The notes below the pieces were generated by a model that worked only from the letters and a program-made list of their open reading frames with translations, had not been told where the DNA came from and made no database searches. From contig CAZUZD010000177.1 of NCBI GenBank assembly GCA_964624465.1, positions 1-12,579 on the forward strand: a stretch of DNA of 12,579 bases, read 5' to 3'. Of this stretch, positions 1-6,241 are shown piece after piece. Position 1 is the stretch's first letter. Each line of letters begins with the position of its first letter. The DNA comes from CAZUZD01 sp964624465 (GTDB lineage: Bacteria; Planctomycetota; Planctomycetia; Isosphaerales; Isosphaeraceae). Made by a program: the position numbers and the translations under genes.

Positions 1-789
1 CAGCCAGTGCCGCGCCCAGCGCTCGCCGTAGCGGTCGCTGGCGAGCAGGCGATCGACCAGCCGCTCGTAGGCGTCGGTCGAGGAGTCGGCCTCGAAGGCG
101 GCGACCTCCTCCGGCGTCGGCGGCAGGCCGATCAGGTCGAGGCTCAGTCGGCGGATCAGGGTTCTGCGATCGGCCTCGGGTGCCGGAGTCAGCCCCTGCG
201 CGGCCAGGCCGGCGCCGAGGAACCGGTCGATCGGATGGTCGGACCAGCCGGCGAGGGCGTCGTCCGGGGGTTCGACGGCGCGGAGCGGCTGGAACGACCA
301 GTGGGATCGGTCGGCGGCGGTGAACGGCTCCCGGATCGGTCGGGGGCCGGTGGTCGCCGGGGTCCCCGAGGCACCGCTCTCAGGCCACGGCGCCCCCTGC
401 GCGATCCACTGCTCCAGGGCCCGGATCTGGTCGGCGGCGAGCTTCCCCTTGGGCGGCATGCGCAGGCCGTCGTGGTGGATCGCCTCGACGAGCAGGCTCT
501 CATGCGGGTTCCCCGGCACGACGGCCGGCCCGCTCTCGCCGCCCTCCAGCAGGCCCGCCCGGGAGTCGACCCGCAGGCCGGCCTTCGACTTCTCCGGCCC
601 GTGACAGCCCAGGCAGTTCTCGATGAGCACCGGCCGCACCGTCTGCTCGAAGGTCCGCACGGCCGCCGGATCCGCGGCGTCGTCCGCACGGCCCGGGGTC
701 GCGAGGGCGACGGTGACCGCGACGAGCCGGAGCACTCGCTCCAGCGGCGATCGGATCGGATGCCGCAGCGGATCCAGAGACCTGCGCAT
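1..789 (-). CDS. DUF1549 cytochrome-type secreted protein, N-terminal part (runs off the left edge)
   Basis: This is the first 263 codons of a planctomycetal cytochrome protein; the reading frame is open to base 1, so the C-terminal part is missing. Residues 1-35 look like an export signal: a basic start, a hydrophobic stretch around 19-30, and a likely cleavage after GRA. A planctomycete cytochrome C domain (PSCyt1 type) follows, with the heme-binding motif CLGCH at 59-63 and a candidate axial methionine in MPPKGK at 111. The DUF1549 domain starts near residue 185, with the typical stretches RRLSLDLIGLPPTPEEV, DAYERLVDRLLAS and RYGERWARHWL at the very end. The same residue blocks occur in the gene at 7607-11215, so the two are paralogues. 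The protein should be periplasmic or surface-located. The ATG at 789 is preceded by GAGGGA about 8 bases upstream. Complete relatives usually continue into DUF1553 and are often followed by a DUF1501 gene, which would lie left of this window. Confidence 0.92.
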   Translation of the reverse strand, partial: MRRSLDPLRHPIRSPLERVLRLVAVTVALATPGRADDAADPAAVRTFEQTVRPVLIENCLGCHGPEKSKAGLRVDSRAGLLEGGESGPAVVPGNPHESLLVEAIHHDGLRMPPKGKLAADQIRALEQWIAQGAPWPESGASGTPATTGPRPIREPFTAADRSHWSFQPLRAVEPPDDALAGWSDHPIDRFLGAGLAAQGLTPAPEADRRTLIRRLSLDLIGLPPTPEEVAAFEADSSTDAYERLVDRLLASDRYGERWARHWL

Positions 790-1026
790 GGGCGGGTTCC
801 CTCGATGGCGGACCGTCGGGCTGGAGGGGCGTGGCGAGATCGGGGGGATCGGCTTGGGAGTCGAGATTGACCCAAGTCTAAGCATCGGTTTGACGAACGG
901 CCAGCCTGAACTCGCTTCGGGTCCCGGGGATCGCGCCGGTCAACCGGGCTTCCGCGAAGGGGGCCCGGCGGCGATGATGCTCGGCATGGGCACGACCAGC
1001 CCGGGCGAGCCGGCTCCCGAGGCGGG
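790..1026. other. divergent intergenic spacer
   Basis: These 237 bases separate the minus-strand cytochrome gene from the plus-strand transporter gene, so promoters for both should lie here. A locally A/T-richer patch at about 863-897 stands out from the GC-rich surroundings. No -10/-35 pair there is good enough to name. The overlapping open frames in this stretch have arginine- and proline-rich translations typical of shadow frames, so I see no gene in it. Confidence 0.4.
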
Positions 1027-2082
1027 GTGGCCGGTGCGAGCGTGGCCGACCGGACGGTCACCGGCCTGACCGATCGGATCGAGCGAACCGTGACCGAACC
1101 CGGGCGACGCGAGCTGAATGCCGAGCTCTGGATGCTTGGCGCCGCCCTGTCCTTCTCGGTCATGGGGGCCTGCACGCACGCCCTCGGCTCGCGGTGCCAC
1201 TGGCTGGTGGTGGCGCTGGTGCGGGTCGTATTCATGTTCAGCGCCACCGCCACGCTGGCCCGGCTGGCCGGCGTGCCCCTGCCGGTCTGGCGGCCGCGGA
1301 CGCTCTGGATCCGCAGCCTGGCCGGCAGCTTCAGCCTGGTCTGCAACTTCTACGCCCTGGCCCGGCTGCCGGTGGCCGACGCCCTGACGCTCAGCAACGC
1401 GTATCCGCTCTGGATCCTGGTGATCACGACCGTCGTGAGCCGCCGCTGGCCGGGCTGGGCGGTCACCGGCGGGCTGCTGTGCGGCCTGGCCGGCGTGGCA
1501 CTCATCGAGCGCCCGAGGCTCGATGGTGACCAGGGGGCCGCGGCCGTCGCCCTGCTGAGCTCGGTGTCGACGGCCATCGCGATGCTCGGGCTGCACCGGC
1601 TCCGCGGCATCGACACCCGATCGATCGTGGCGCACTTCTCCGGCGTCGGCACGCTCGTCGCCGGCGTCCTGCTCCTGTTCCAGCCGGACGCCCTATCGTG
1701 GAGCCTGCTGGAGCCGGTGACGCTCGCCCTGCTGCTGGGCGTGGCCGCCTCGGGGACCATCGGCCAGTTCTGTCTGACGAGGGCCTACGCCGCCGGTGTG
1801 CCGGCCCGGGTGGCGGTCATCGGGCTCAGCCAGGTGTTGTTCGCCCTGGCCTTCGACATCCTGATCTGGCACCGCAGCCTGACCCCGGCCGTTCTGGCGG
1901 GGATCGTGCTGGTGCTCGTGCCGACCGCCTGGCTCAGCGGCCGCTCGTCGGATCGACGCCGACCCGAGGGCGAGCCCGATCCGCACCCGGCGCCCGCTCC
2001 GGTCGAGCTGGGCGAGACGCTCGAGGCACCCCCGGAGGCGCACCTCGGGCCGGACAACCCGGCCCCGGATCGTCCGGCCTGA
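1027..2082 (+). CDS. EamA/DMT-family membrane transporter
   Basis: The protein (351 aa) is a drug/metabolite-transporter superfamily permease, expected to export or import a small metabolite across the cytoplasmic membrane; the substrate cannot be read from sequence. About ten hydrophobic segments are visible, near residues 35-54, 58-82, 98-115, 116-137, 142-160, 168-187, 198-217, 228-250, 258-280 and 285-303, matching the duplicated five-helix EamA architecture. Family-typical features include FYALARLPVADALTLSNAYP at the helix 3/4 boundary, an aspartate-rich connector between the halves, and CLTRAYAAG after helix 8. The last 45 or so residues are a hydrophilic, proline-rich cytoplasmic tail. 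The start is uncertain: GTG at 1027 has a GAGG only 4 bases upstream, GTG at 1090 is possible, and ATG at 1132 begins directly at helix 1. The gene stands alone and converges on the leucine-rich-repeat gene 16 bp downstream. Confidence 0.88.
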   Translation: MAGASVADRTVTGLTDRIERTVTEPGRRELNAELWMLGAALSFSVMGACTHALGSRCHWLVVALVRVVFMFSATATLARLAGVPLPVWRPRTLWIRSLAGSFSLVCNFYALARLPVADALTLSNAYPLWILVITTVVSRRWPGWAVTGGLLCGLAGVALIERPRLDGDQGAAAVALLSSVSTAIAMLGLHRLRGIDTRSIVAHFSGVGTLVAGVLLLFQPDALSWSLLEPVTLALLLGVAASGTIGQFCLTRAYAAGVPARVAVIGLSQVLFALAFDILIWHRSLTPAVLAGIVLVLVPTAWLSGRSSDRRRPEGEPDPHPAPAPVELGETLEAPPEAHLGPDNPAPDRPA

Positions 2083-2098
2083 GGGTTCCGTCCGGGCC

Positions 2099-2572
2099 TC
2101 AGCGGTCGATCTTGAGCTTCGGCAGGGCTTCCTTGAGCTTCTTGGCACCCTCGTCGGTCACCTTGGTGCCGTAGAGGAACAGCTCTTCGAGCGTGCCCAG
2201 GCCCTTGAGGTGCTCCAGGCCGGCGTCACTGACCTGGGTGCCGACGAGGCTCAGCACCTTCAGGTTGGCCAGGCCCTTGAGCTTCTCCAGGCCGGCGTCG
2301 CCGACCTTGGTGTCGACGAGGTACAGCTTCTCGAGCGTGCCGAGGCCCTGGACCGGGTCGAGGCCGGCGTCGGTGACCGGGGTGTTGTTCAGGACCAGCT
2401 TCTTGAGCTTGTCCAGGCCCTTGAGCGCGGCCAGGTCGGCGTCGGAGACCTTGCTGACGCCGAGGTTCACCGTGACGATCGGCTTGCCCTCGGCCTTGTC
2501 GTCGCGGTCCACCTTGGCGCCCAGCTTTTCGAGGGCCTGCACGGTCGCCTTCTGGGGGTCGTCCTGTCGCAT
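2099..2572 (-). CDS. small leucine-rich-repeat protein
   Basis: This 157-residue protein consists almost entirely of leucine-rich repeats of the RNI-like type common in planctomycetes. After a charged N-terminal cap (1-35) come repeats starting at V42, V66, V90, V114 and V138, spaced exactly 24 residues apart. Each has the form V-S/T-D-A-G-L, then a KGL helix turn, then L-x-x-L-x-L. The last repeat is incomplete. Such proteins usually bind other proteins, but no partner can be named. No signal peptide or membrane segment is seen with this start, so it appears cytoplasmic unless translation begins elsewhere. The ATG at 2572 has GGAG about 11 bases upstream, a rather long spacing. It lies 69 bp downstream of the DUF1501 gene on the same strand and in the same reading frame, suggesting co-transcription, although a hairpin sits between them. 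Confidence 0.85.
   Translation of the reverse strand: MRQDDPQKATVQALEKLGAKVDRDDKAEGKPIVTVNLGVSKVSDADLAALKGLDKLKKLVLNNTPVTDAGLDPVQGLGTLEKLYLVDTKVGDAGLEKLKGLANLKVLSLVGTQVSDAGLEHLKGLGTLEELFLYGTKVTDEGAKKLKEALPKLKIDR
2102..2449 (-). repeat. tandem 72-bp coding repeats (leucine-rich repeat units)
   Basis: Four complete units and one shortened 72-base unit encode the 24-residue leucine-rich repeats. The units keep an exact period without insertions, and the VTDAGL and KGLxxL segments are similar at the DNA level. This indicates expansion by internal duplication. Confidence 0.8.
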
Positions 2573-2620
2573 CGGGGGGAGAGCTCCGGGGTCGAGGGGA
2601 ATGGGGCGTCGGCAATCAGG

Positions 2621-2637
2621 CGGGCTCGGCGAGCCCG
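2621..2637 (-). terminator. perfect GC-rich hairpin between the DUF1501 and leucine-rich-repeat genes
   Basis: CGGGCTC, a 3-base loop and GAGCCCG form a perfect 7-bp stem. It begins four bases after the TGA of the DUF1501 gene (stop at 2644-2642) on the transcribed strand. No run of T follows, so it is not a standard intrinsic terminator. It could be a weak terminator, an attenuator lowering expression of the downstream leucine-rich-repeat gene, or a 3'-end stabilising structure. Confidence 0.4.
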
Positions 2638-2641
2638 GGGA

Positions 2642-4096
2642 TCAGGTCAGGCCGCCGATGGGCGCGGCGTGGTAGACGGGGAACGGGCGATCGAGCGGGT
2701 CGTGCCACTGGGCATCCTCGGGCAGGCCCAGGGCGCTGAAGATGGTCGCGGCCAGGTGCTCGGGGGTGAGCGGATTCGAGGCCGGATAGCCCCCGATTCG
2801 GTCGGTCGAGCCGACCACGGTACCGCCGCGGACGCCGCCGCCCGCCAGCCAGACGGACTGCGTCGGTCCCCAGTGGTCGCGGCCGGGCAGCTTGTAGTGC
2901 TGCGGCAGGCTGCTGATCTTCGGGGTCCGGCCGAACTCCCCGGCCATCACGAGCAGGGTCGAGTCCAGCAGCCCGCTGGCGTGCAGGTCGTCCAGGAGCG
3001 CCGAGAGAGCACGATCGGTGGGGGGGAACAGGTTGTCCTTGAGGTGCGGGAAGGCGTTGCCGTGTGTGTCCCAGGTCTCGTTGTTGCCGAGGTTGACCTG
3101 GATCAACGGCACCCCGACCTCGACCAGCCGCCGGGCCATCAGCAGCGACCAGCCGAACGAGTTGCGGCCGTAGCGGTCCAGCTCGGCGTCCGGGGTCGCC
3201 TTCAGGTCGAAGGCCCGCCGCACCTTCGGGTCGGTCAGCAGCGAGGCGGCGGCCTGGCGGTGGGCGTGGAACTGGCCAGTGTCGGCCGAGCGGTCGAGCT
3301 GGTCCCGCTGGCGGTCGATCTGATCCAGCAAGGCGATCCGCCGGTCGAAGCGGCCGGCGATCTCCTCGGGCAGGGTCAGGCTCGGCGGCTCGAAGGCTGC
3401 GCGCCGGGTCCGTCCGGGTCGGTCCTGGTGGTCGAACTCGAACTCGGGGAACGCCCCATACGACGTGGGCGCGAACGGGGACGATTCGATGAACCAGGGG
3501 TCGCGGCGCGGGCCCATCAGGCCGCCGAACTGGCCGGGCAGCACCCGGCCCGTGTTGTGGACCAGCCGCTCCGGCAACACGACTGCCGGGGGCATCGGGC
3601 CCGGCGACCCCACCGCGCTGCCGACGACCGAGGCGATCGAGGGCCAGTCGCCGGGCCGGGGCTGGTTCGGGTTGAACCCCGGCGGCAGCTCGGAGCGGCC
3701 CGAGAGCATGATCTGGTGGCCGGCCGAGTGGTCGTTCGAATGGTGTCCGATCGACCGGACCAGGGCCCAGTGGTCACTGCGGCGGGCGAGCTCGGGCAGG
3801 TGCTCGCAGATCGAGAGCCCCGGCGTGCGGGTCGCGATCGGCCGGAACTCACCGCGGATCTCCGCCGGAGCGTCCGGTTTGAGGTCGAAACTGTCGAGCT
3901 GCGAGAGTCCGCCCGACAGGAAGATGTAGACCACCGACCGGGCCCGGGGCGATGCCGGGGGCGATCCCGCCGTGCCCCTGGCCTCGGCGAGGCGGTCGAG
4001 GCTCAGGCCGAGCAGCCCGATGGTGCCCACCTGAAGCGCAGTCCGCCGCGAGACGTGCGGGTGGCGGAGGGGCGGGTGACGGTCGGACTCGGGCAT
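2642..4096 (-). CDS. DUF1501 family protein, Tat-exported (orphan copy)
   Basis: The 484-residue protein is a DUF1501 member, a family in the alkaline phosphatase-like/sulfatase fold clan whose biochemical activity is not established. It starts with a Tat-type signal: SRR at 16-18, then the hydrophobic segment LQVGTIGLLGLSL. Family blocks follow in order: VVYIFLSGGLSQLDSFD (55-71), HHSNDHSAGHQ, ETWDTHGN near 342, MAGEFGRTP near 383-391, GRDHWGP, and a GGG-x-RGG-x-VVGSTD block. The end, PFPVYHAAPIGGL, matches the usual family terminus, so the protein looks complete. The open frame extends to ATG 4207, but ATG 4096 is preferred: GGAG lies 7 bases upstream and the Tat signal is then correctly placed. 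Unlike the usual arrangement, no DUF1549/DUF1553 gene precedes it; the upstream neighbour is an amino-acid-metabolism operon and the downstream neighbour is the leucine-rich-repeat gene. Confidence 0.93.
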   Translation of the reverse strand: MPESDRHPPLRHPHVSRRTALQVGTIGLLGLSLDRLAEARGTAGSPPASPRARSVVYIFLSGGLSQLDSFDLKPDAPAEIRGEFRPIATRTPGLSICEHLPELARRSDHWALVRSIGHHSNDHSAGHQIMLSGRSELPPGFNPNQPRPGDWPSIASVVGSAVGSPGPMPPAVVLPERLVHNTGRVLPGQFGGLMGPRRDPWFIESSPFAPTSYGAFPEFEFDHQDRPGRTRRAAFEPPSLTLPEEIAGRFDRRIALLDQIDRQRDQLDRSADTGQFHAHRQAAASLLTDPKVRRAFDLKATPDAELDRYGRNSFGWSLLMARRLVEVGVPLIQVNLGNNETWDTHGNAFPHLKDNLFPPTDRALSALLDDLHASGLLDSTLLVMAGEFGRTPKISSLPQHYKLPGRDHWGPTQSVWLAGGGVRGGTVVGSTDRIGGYPASNPLTPEHLAATIFSALGLPEDAQWHDPLDRPFPVYHAAPIGGLT

Positions 4097-4103
4097 CGAC
4101 ACG

Positions 4104-4107
4104 CTCC
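4104..4107 (-). promoter_or_regulatory. Shine-Dalgarno site fixing the DUF1501 start
   Basis: GGAG on the minus strand lies 7 bases before ATG 4096. It supports this start over the upstream in-frame ATG at 4207, which would put an arginine- and proline-rich extension in front of the Tat signal. Confidence 0.6.
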
Positions 4108-4166
4108 GGAGGCAGGGCCGGGCGAAGGGGGCGGGGCCGCGTCTCGGGCGACCGGGCGGGACCCTT

Positions 4167-4194
4167 CTTATACCAGAGCCTACCATCGCCGCAA
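4167..4194 (-). promoter_or_regulatory. candidate sigma70-type promoter for the DUF1501 and leucine-rich-repeat genes
   Basis: On the minus strand, TTGCGG (4194-4189) and TATAAG (4172-4167) are separated by 16 bases. The -10 matches consensus at five of six positions; the -35 shares only TTG. The site lies in a short A/T-richer island within very GC-rich DNA, between the stop of the acyltransferase gene (4247) and the DUF1501 start (4096). It would give a leader of about 60 bases. If real, it separates these genes from the upstream three-gene operon. Confidence 0.4.
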
Positions 4195-4246
4195 CCCGGC
4201 CAGGCACCCCGACTCGGCCGGAGGGGCCCGTCCGCCGGCGAGATTC

Positions 4247-5059
4247 TCAAAGCTGGGTCGCTTCCCGTTCGAGGACGTACGCGCACGAGAGGCCTCCGTC
4301 CTCGCCGGTCCGCACGAACCCGATCGCACGATACCCGGCCGCGAACGCCTGGAGGAACGCCGCCCGCGCCGCGAGCTGCCAGGCCGTGGCGCGGTCCGGG
4401 TGCTCGGCCCGGAGCCGGGCGATGCGGGGCGGGATCGGCAGCCGGACCCGGACGGCACTCGCCGGCGCAGCCACGGGGACGGGCTCCGGTTCCAGATGCA
4501 GCAGGGAGGGCAGCGCGGCGGCTGCGTCCGGTTCGACCGGGGGCCGGGGTCGGGCGTGGGTCGGCCAGACGGCGATCAGGCGATCGGTCGCGGTGCCGCG
4601 ATTGAGTGCATCGGTCCGGGGGCCGTACATGTCGACCACGTAGCGCCCGGCGGTCGCCCCGAGCTGGTCCAGGTTGAAGCGAGCGTTGCCGGCCTGGAGC
4701 GGGTCGAAGGCCCAGACGATCTGTCCCAGCCCCTGGCCGAGGGCAAAGTCCCGCTGGGCAAGCTTCATGCGGGTGCCCAGGCCCCGGTCCTGGTAGCCGG
4801 GGATCACGCCCGTGAGCTGCGAGTAGAGGCAGATTTCCCCCTCGGCGCGGCCCAGGAAGGCGAACGAGACCCCGACGGCCGACCCGTCGGGGCGGAACAC
4901 GCCCAGGACCAGGCCGCCGTGGAGCTGAGCCCCGACCAGGGTCGCGATCGGCACCTCGTACGAGCGATCTACCAGCCCCCAGGAGAGCCGCTGCGCTTCC
5001 TGGCAGGCGTGATAGTCGTCGATCGACCGGGCCGGCCGGACCACCAGATCCTCGTGCAT
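4247..5059 (-). CDS. GNAT-superfamily N-acyltransferase (COG3375 type), candidate D-amino acid N-succinyltransferase
   Basis: The 270-residue protein has a GNAT acyl-CoA transferase domain in its first ~165 residues. SQLTGVIPGYQDRGLGTRMK carries the acyl-CoA pyrophosphate-binding signature Q-x-R-G-x-G at 90-95. The stretch FDPLQAGNARFNLDQLGA (119-135) and the following Y-x-VDMYG are characteristic of the COG3375 subgroup. A low-complexity linker (166-203, rich in Pro and Ala) leads to a C-terminal region around 204-264 containing IPPRIARLRAEHP and AFAAGYRAIGFVR, also seen in that subgroup. It is the last gene of a three-gene operon, 28 bp after the M20 hydrolase stop. In Geobacillus kaustophilus a GNAT protein next to an N-succinylamino acid racemase and an M20 hydrolase succinylates D-amino acids from succinyl-CoA. 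That role here is inferred from the operon; acetyl-CoA or another acyl donor is possible. It is likely cytoplasmic. Confidence 0.85.
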   Translation of the reverse strand: MHEDLVVRPARSIDDYHACQEAQRLSWGLVDRSYEVPIATLVGAQLHGGLVLGVFRPDGSAVGVSFAFLGRAEGEICLYSQLTGVIPGYQDRGLGTRMKLAQRDFALGQGLGQIVWAFDPLQAGNARFNLDQLGATAGRYVVDMYGPRTDALNRGTATDRLIAVWPTHARPRPPVEPDAAAALPSLLHLEPEPVPVAAPASAVRVRLPIPPRIARLRAEHPDRATAWQLAARAAFLQAFAAGYRAIGFVRTGEDGGLSCAYVLEREATQL

Positions 5060-5087
5060 GGACGATTTTCCCGGGTTCGAGGGCCGC

Positions 5088-6230
5088 TCAGACGTGGAGC
5101 AGGACGGCGGCCAGCAGCGCCGTCCGCTCGGGAAGCGACGAGACGGCGATCTGCTCGTGAGCGGCGTGGGCGCCCGAGCCACGAACCCCGAGGCCGTCGA
5201 GCGTCGGGATGCCCAGGGCGGCCGTGAAGTTGCCGTCGCTCCCCCCACCCGTCGAGCCTTCACCCAGGTCCAGCCCGAGCCTCTGCCCGACGGCGCGAAC
5301 TTCCTCGTACAGCCGGACGACGGCCGGAGTGCGCACCATCGGAGGCCGGTTGAACCCGCCGCGCACGTGGATCTTGGCGCCGGGGAGGACGGGCTGGAGG
5401 CCAACCATGGCCGACTCGAGCCGGTGCTCCTCCTCGGGGATCGTCACCCGCACGTCGACCCGCGCGGTGGCCGAGGCGGCGACGGTGTTCGACGTGGTGC
5501 CGCCGCTGACCACGCCCACGTTCAGTGTGGTCTGGAACTCGGGGTTGCCCAGGTCGTGGATCCGGAGGATCTGGTGGGCCAGCTCCTGGATCGCGCTGAT
5601 CCCCTTCTCGGGTTCGACCCCCGAGTGGGCGGCCCGGCCCTCGATCTCGACGATGTAGATGCCGACCCCCTTGCGGGCCGTCTTGAGGCTGCCGTCCGGC
5701 AGCGCCGGTTCGAGCACGAGTACATGGGCCGCCTCGCGAGCCCGCTCCTCGATCAGGGACCGCGAGGTCGTGCTCCCGATCTCCTCGTCGGAGGTCAGCA
5801 GCAGCTCGATCGGGCGTCGCGGTGCCCGGCCCGAGGCACGGATCGCCTTCAGGGCGAACTCGGCCTGCACCAGGCTCGCCTTCATGTCGTAGATGCCCGG
5901 CCCGGACGCCAGGTCGCCCTCGACCCGGAACGGCATCCGATCGAGAGTGCCCCGGGGCCAGACCGTGTCGAAGTGGGCCAGGACCAGCGCGGGCTTCGCC
6001 GTCGAGCCCTCGGGGTCGAACCGGACGACCAGATGGTCACCGCCCAGCGGATTGGGCACGGTGCGGACGTCGCAGTCGATGGCGCGGAAGCGTTCGGCCA
6101 GAATTGCGGCCAGGCCGTCGAGGGCCCCCTTGTCGCGGCTGGGCGATTCATGCTCGACCAGGGCGCGGAGCGACTCGATCATCGGGCCCGTCAGGCCCAG
6201 GATCTCCTCCTGCAGGTGCTCCAGCCGCAT
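5088..6230 (-). CDS. M20-family metallohydrolase, candidate N-acyl-L-amino acid deacylase
   Basis: This 380-residue zinc-dependent amidohydrolase has the full M20 layout of the glutamate carboxypeptidase/ArgE/CPG2 group. LVLAHFDTVWP supplies the first zinc ligand H86 and the catalytic-type D88; GPGIYDMKAS the bridging D115; LLTSDEEIGS the general base E149 and zinc ligand E150; VLEPA a further acidic ligand; and GAHAAHE near the C-terminus the last histidine (355). The dimerisation insert begins around AHSGVEPEKG. No signal peptide is present, so it is cytoplasmic. The start is clear: GGAG lies 6 bases before ATG 6230 and directly follows the stop of the racemase gene, so the genes are 11 bp apart and probably translationally coupled. 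In its operon the likely job is hydrolysis of N-acyl-L-amino acids made by the racemase. Dipeptide or glutamate-type carboxypeptidase activity is the main alternative. Confidence 0.9.
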   Translation of the reverse strand: MRLEHLQEEILGLTGPMIESLRALVEHESPSRDKGALDGLAAILAERFRAIDCDVRTVPNPLGGDHLVVRFDPEGSTAKPALVLAHFDTVWPRGTLDRMPFRVEGDLASGPGIYDMKASLVQAEFALKAIRASGRAPRRPIELLLTSDEEIGSTTSRSLIEERAREAAHVLVLEPALPDGSLKTARKGVGIYIVEIEGRAAHSGVEPEKGISAIQELAHQILRIHDLGNPEFQTTLNVGVVSGGTTSNTVAASATARVDVRVTIPEEEHRLESAMVGLQPVLPGAKIHVRGGFNRPPMVRTPAVVRLYEEVRAVGQRLGLDLGEGSTGGGSDGNFTAALGIPTLDGLGVRGSGAHAAHEQIAVSSLPERTALLAAVLLHV

Positions 6231-6241
6231 CGATGGCTCCG

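Noticed and set aside
1007..1016. 10-bp palindrome GAGCCGGCTC just before the transporter start, considered as an operator
   Set aside because: Palindromes of this size are expected several times by chance in 12 kb of GC-rich DNA, and no second copy or regulator gene is nearby.
189..1346. Minus-strand 385-codon frame covering the left-hand gene and the transporter start
   Set aside because: It is out of frame with the DUF1549 reading and gives Arg/Ser/Pro-rich sequence. The correct frame, open through the window edge, shows CLGCH and the DUF1549 motifs.
2079..2102. CTGAGG/CCTCAG inverted repeat between the converging transporter and leucine-rich-repeat genes
   Set aside because: A 6-bp stem with a 12-base loop and no T-run. 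Half of the match comes simply from two opposed TGA stop codons, so it is too weak to call a bidirectional terminator.
4196..4221. CCGGCC/GGCCGG hairpin after the acyltransferase gene
   Set aside because: Only 6 bp with a 14-base loop and no T-run; such GC-only repeats are expected by chance in this DNA, so it is not supported as a terminator.
2210..5227. A plus-strand open frame of about 1005 codons
   Set aside because: It runs antisense across the DUF1501, acyltransferase and M20 genes. The translation is Arg/Gly/Asp/Val-rich low-complexity with no domain, while the opposite strand shows clear families with conserved motifs. It is a high-GC shadow frame.
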